NCBI GenBank assembly: GCA_003242115.1
Contig: QBMP01000019.1
Span: forward strand, 5,151 to 28,255
From: Phormidesmis priestleyi
GTDB lineage: Bacteria; Cyanobacteriota; Cyanobacteriia; Phormidesmidales; Phormidesmidaceae
Length of the DNA stretch: 23,105 bases
Reading direction: 5' to 3'
Shown: one piece after another, positions 22,700-23,105 of the stretch
Layout: every line of letters starts with the position of its first letter
How positions within the stretch are numbered: the stretch's first letter is position 1
Translations under genes and position numbers: made by a program
The notes under the pieces: generated by a model
The model's database searches: none
Told to the model about the DNA's origin: nothing
What the model saw: the letters and a program-made list of their open reading frames with translations, nothing else

Positions 22700-23105
22700 A
22701 TGGCTCACCTAGAAGACGATCTTTGGAATCAGGTATTAGCCAAGCTCGAAGGTCAGCTTAGCGGTCCTACCTTCGAGACTTGGATTAAGCCAACCCGCAT
22801 TCAAACCCTCACCGACCAGCAGCTCGTGCTGCTAACAGATAACCCTTTTGCCCGCAATTGGCTGCAAAAGCACTATCTCACCCAGATTTCTCAAGTCGCG
22901 GCAGAAGTCATTGGCCATGCCGTTGACGTTTCAATCACGGTCAAAACCAACGGCATCGCAACGCCCGTTCCCAGCGACGCACTACCGGCCACCGCCACCG
23001 GCCACAACACAGAGCGTCGGAATGAGCGGCCCTATGAAAAAAATGGTGAGAAAAATGGTGAAAAAACCGGCGAACGGGCTGACAGCGAGTTTCCTGACTT
23101 AAATC
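22700..23105 (+). CDS. dnaA: Chromosomal replication initiator DnaA (N-terminal part, cut by window edge)
   Basis: 135 codons of dnaA are visible and the frame is still open at the window end. Residues 1 to about 80 are DnaA domain I: 'LWNQVLAKLEGQLSGPTFETW', 'NPFARNWLQKHYL' and 'VIGHAVDVSITV' match the cyanobacterial protein. From about residue 85 the sequence is the variable linker, domain II, with a repeat EKNGEKNGEKTGE coded by three 12-nt units. The AAA+ and DNA-binding domains lie beyond the window. GAGG precedes ATG 22700 by 7 nt. Confidence 0.95.
   Translation, partial: MAHLEDDLWNQVLAKLEGQLSGPTFETWIKPTRIQTLTDQQLVLLTDNPFARNWLQKHYLTQISQVAAEVIGHAVDVSITVKTNGIATPVPSDALPATATGHNTERRNERPYEKNGEKNGEKTGERADSEFPDLN

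Noticed and set aside
22848..23102. 84-codon frame overlapping dnaA in another phase
   Set aside because: It lies fully inside the conserved dnaA frame and has no recognisable domain. It is a shadow.

Overview
This window is from a cyanobacterial chromosome. HIP1 octamers (GCGATCGC) recur about 30 times in 23 kb, and two genes point the same way: an NblS/Hik33-type histidine kinase and a cyanobacterial-style DUF4912 protein. The mixed genome style suggests a Leptolyngbya- or Synechococcus-like strain, but I cannot name a species. Nothing looks like a prophage, transposon, CRISPR array, tRNA or rRNA.

Layout. (1) 105-5931, plus strand: a large membrane-anchored WD40-like/DUF4912 protein, then an ABC importer of the nitrate/sulfonate/taurine type (lipoprotein, permease, ATPase). 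The permease is broken: its N-terminal 55 codons and its main body lie in different frames, and the linker expected between them is missing. (2) 5938-18181, all minus strand: a Uma2-family nuclease-like protein, transaldolase, NblS, PurD, a YfcG-like glutathione transferase, a 55-aa secreted protein, GlmS, a 39-aa single-span membrane protein, thioredoxin, a divergent transketolase-like enzyme, and a 3-methyladenine glycosylase (Tag) whose 5' end carries an in-frame TAG. (3) 18697-19850, plus strand: two tandem small outer-membrane beta-barrel genes with a 263-bp block of perfect identity, separated by a 13-bp x5 tandem repeat. (4) 19980-22058, minus strand: a GNAT acetyltransferase and an HtrA/Deg protease. 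(5) 22700 to the end, plus strand: the start of dnaA, cut by the window edge.

How the genes relate. Transaldolase, the transketolase-like protein and GlmS all act on sugar phosphates around fructose-6-phosphate. PurD and NblS are 36 bp apart and probably cotranscribed. HtrA and NblS both belong to stress responses. Most of the rest is housekeeping in loose, mostly monocistronic order.

The most unusual feature is in the non-coding DNA. At least eight intergenic sites carry short direct repeats with a period of 10-13 bp, about one helical turn, and they differ in sequence from site to site. The strongest gene-level observations are the broken permease, the nonsense codon in tag, and the mosaic identity of the barrel pair. 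I found no clear new multi-gene system.
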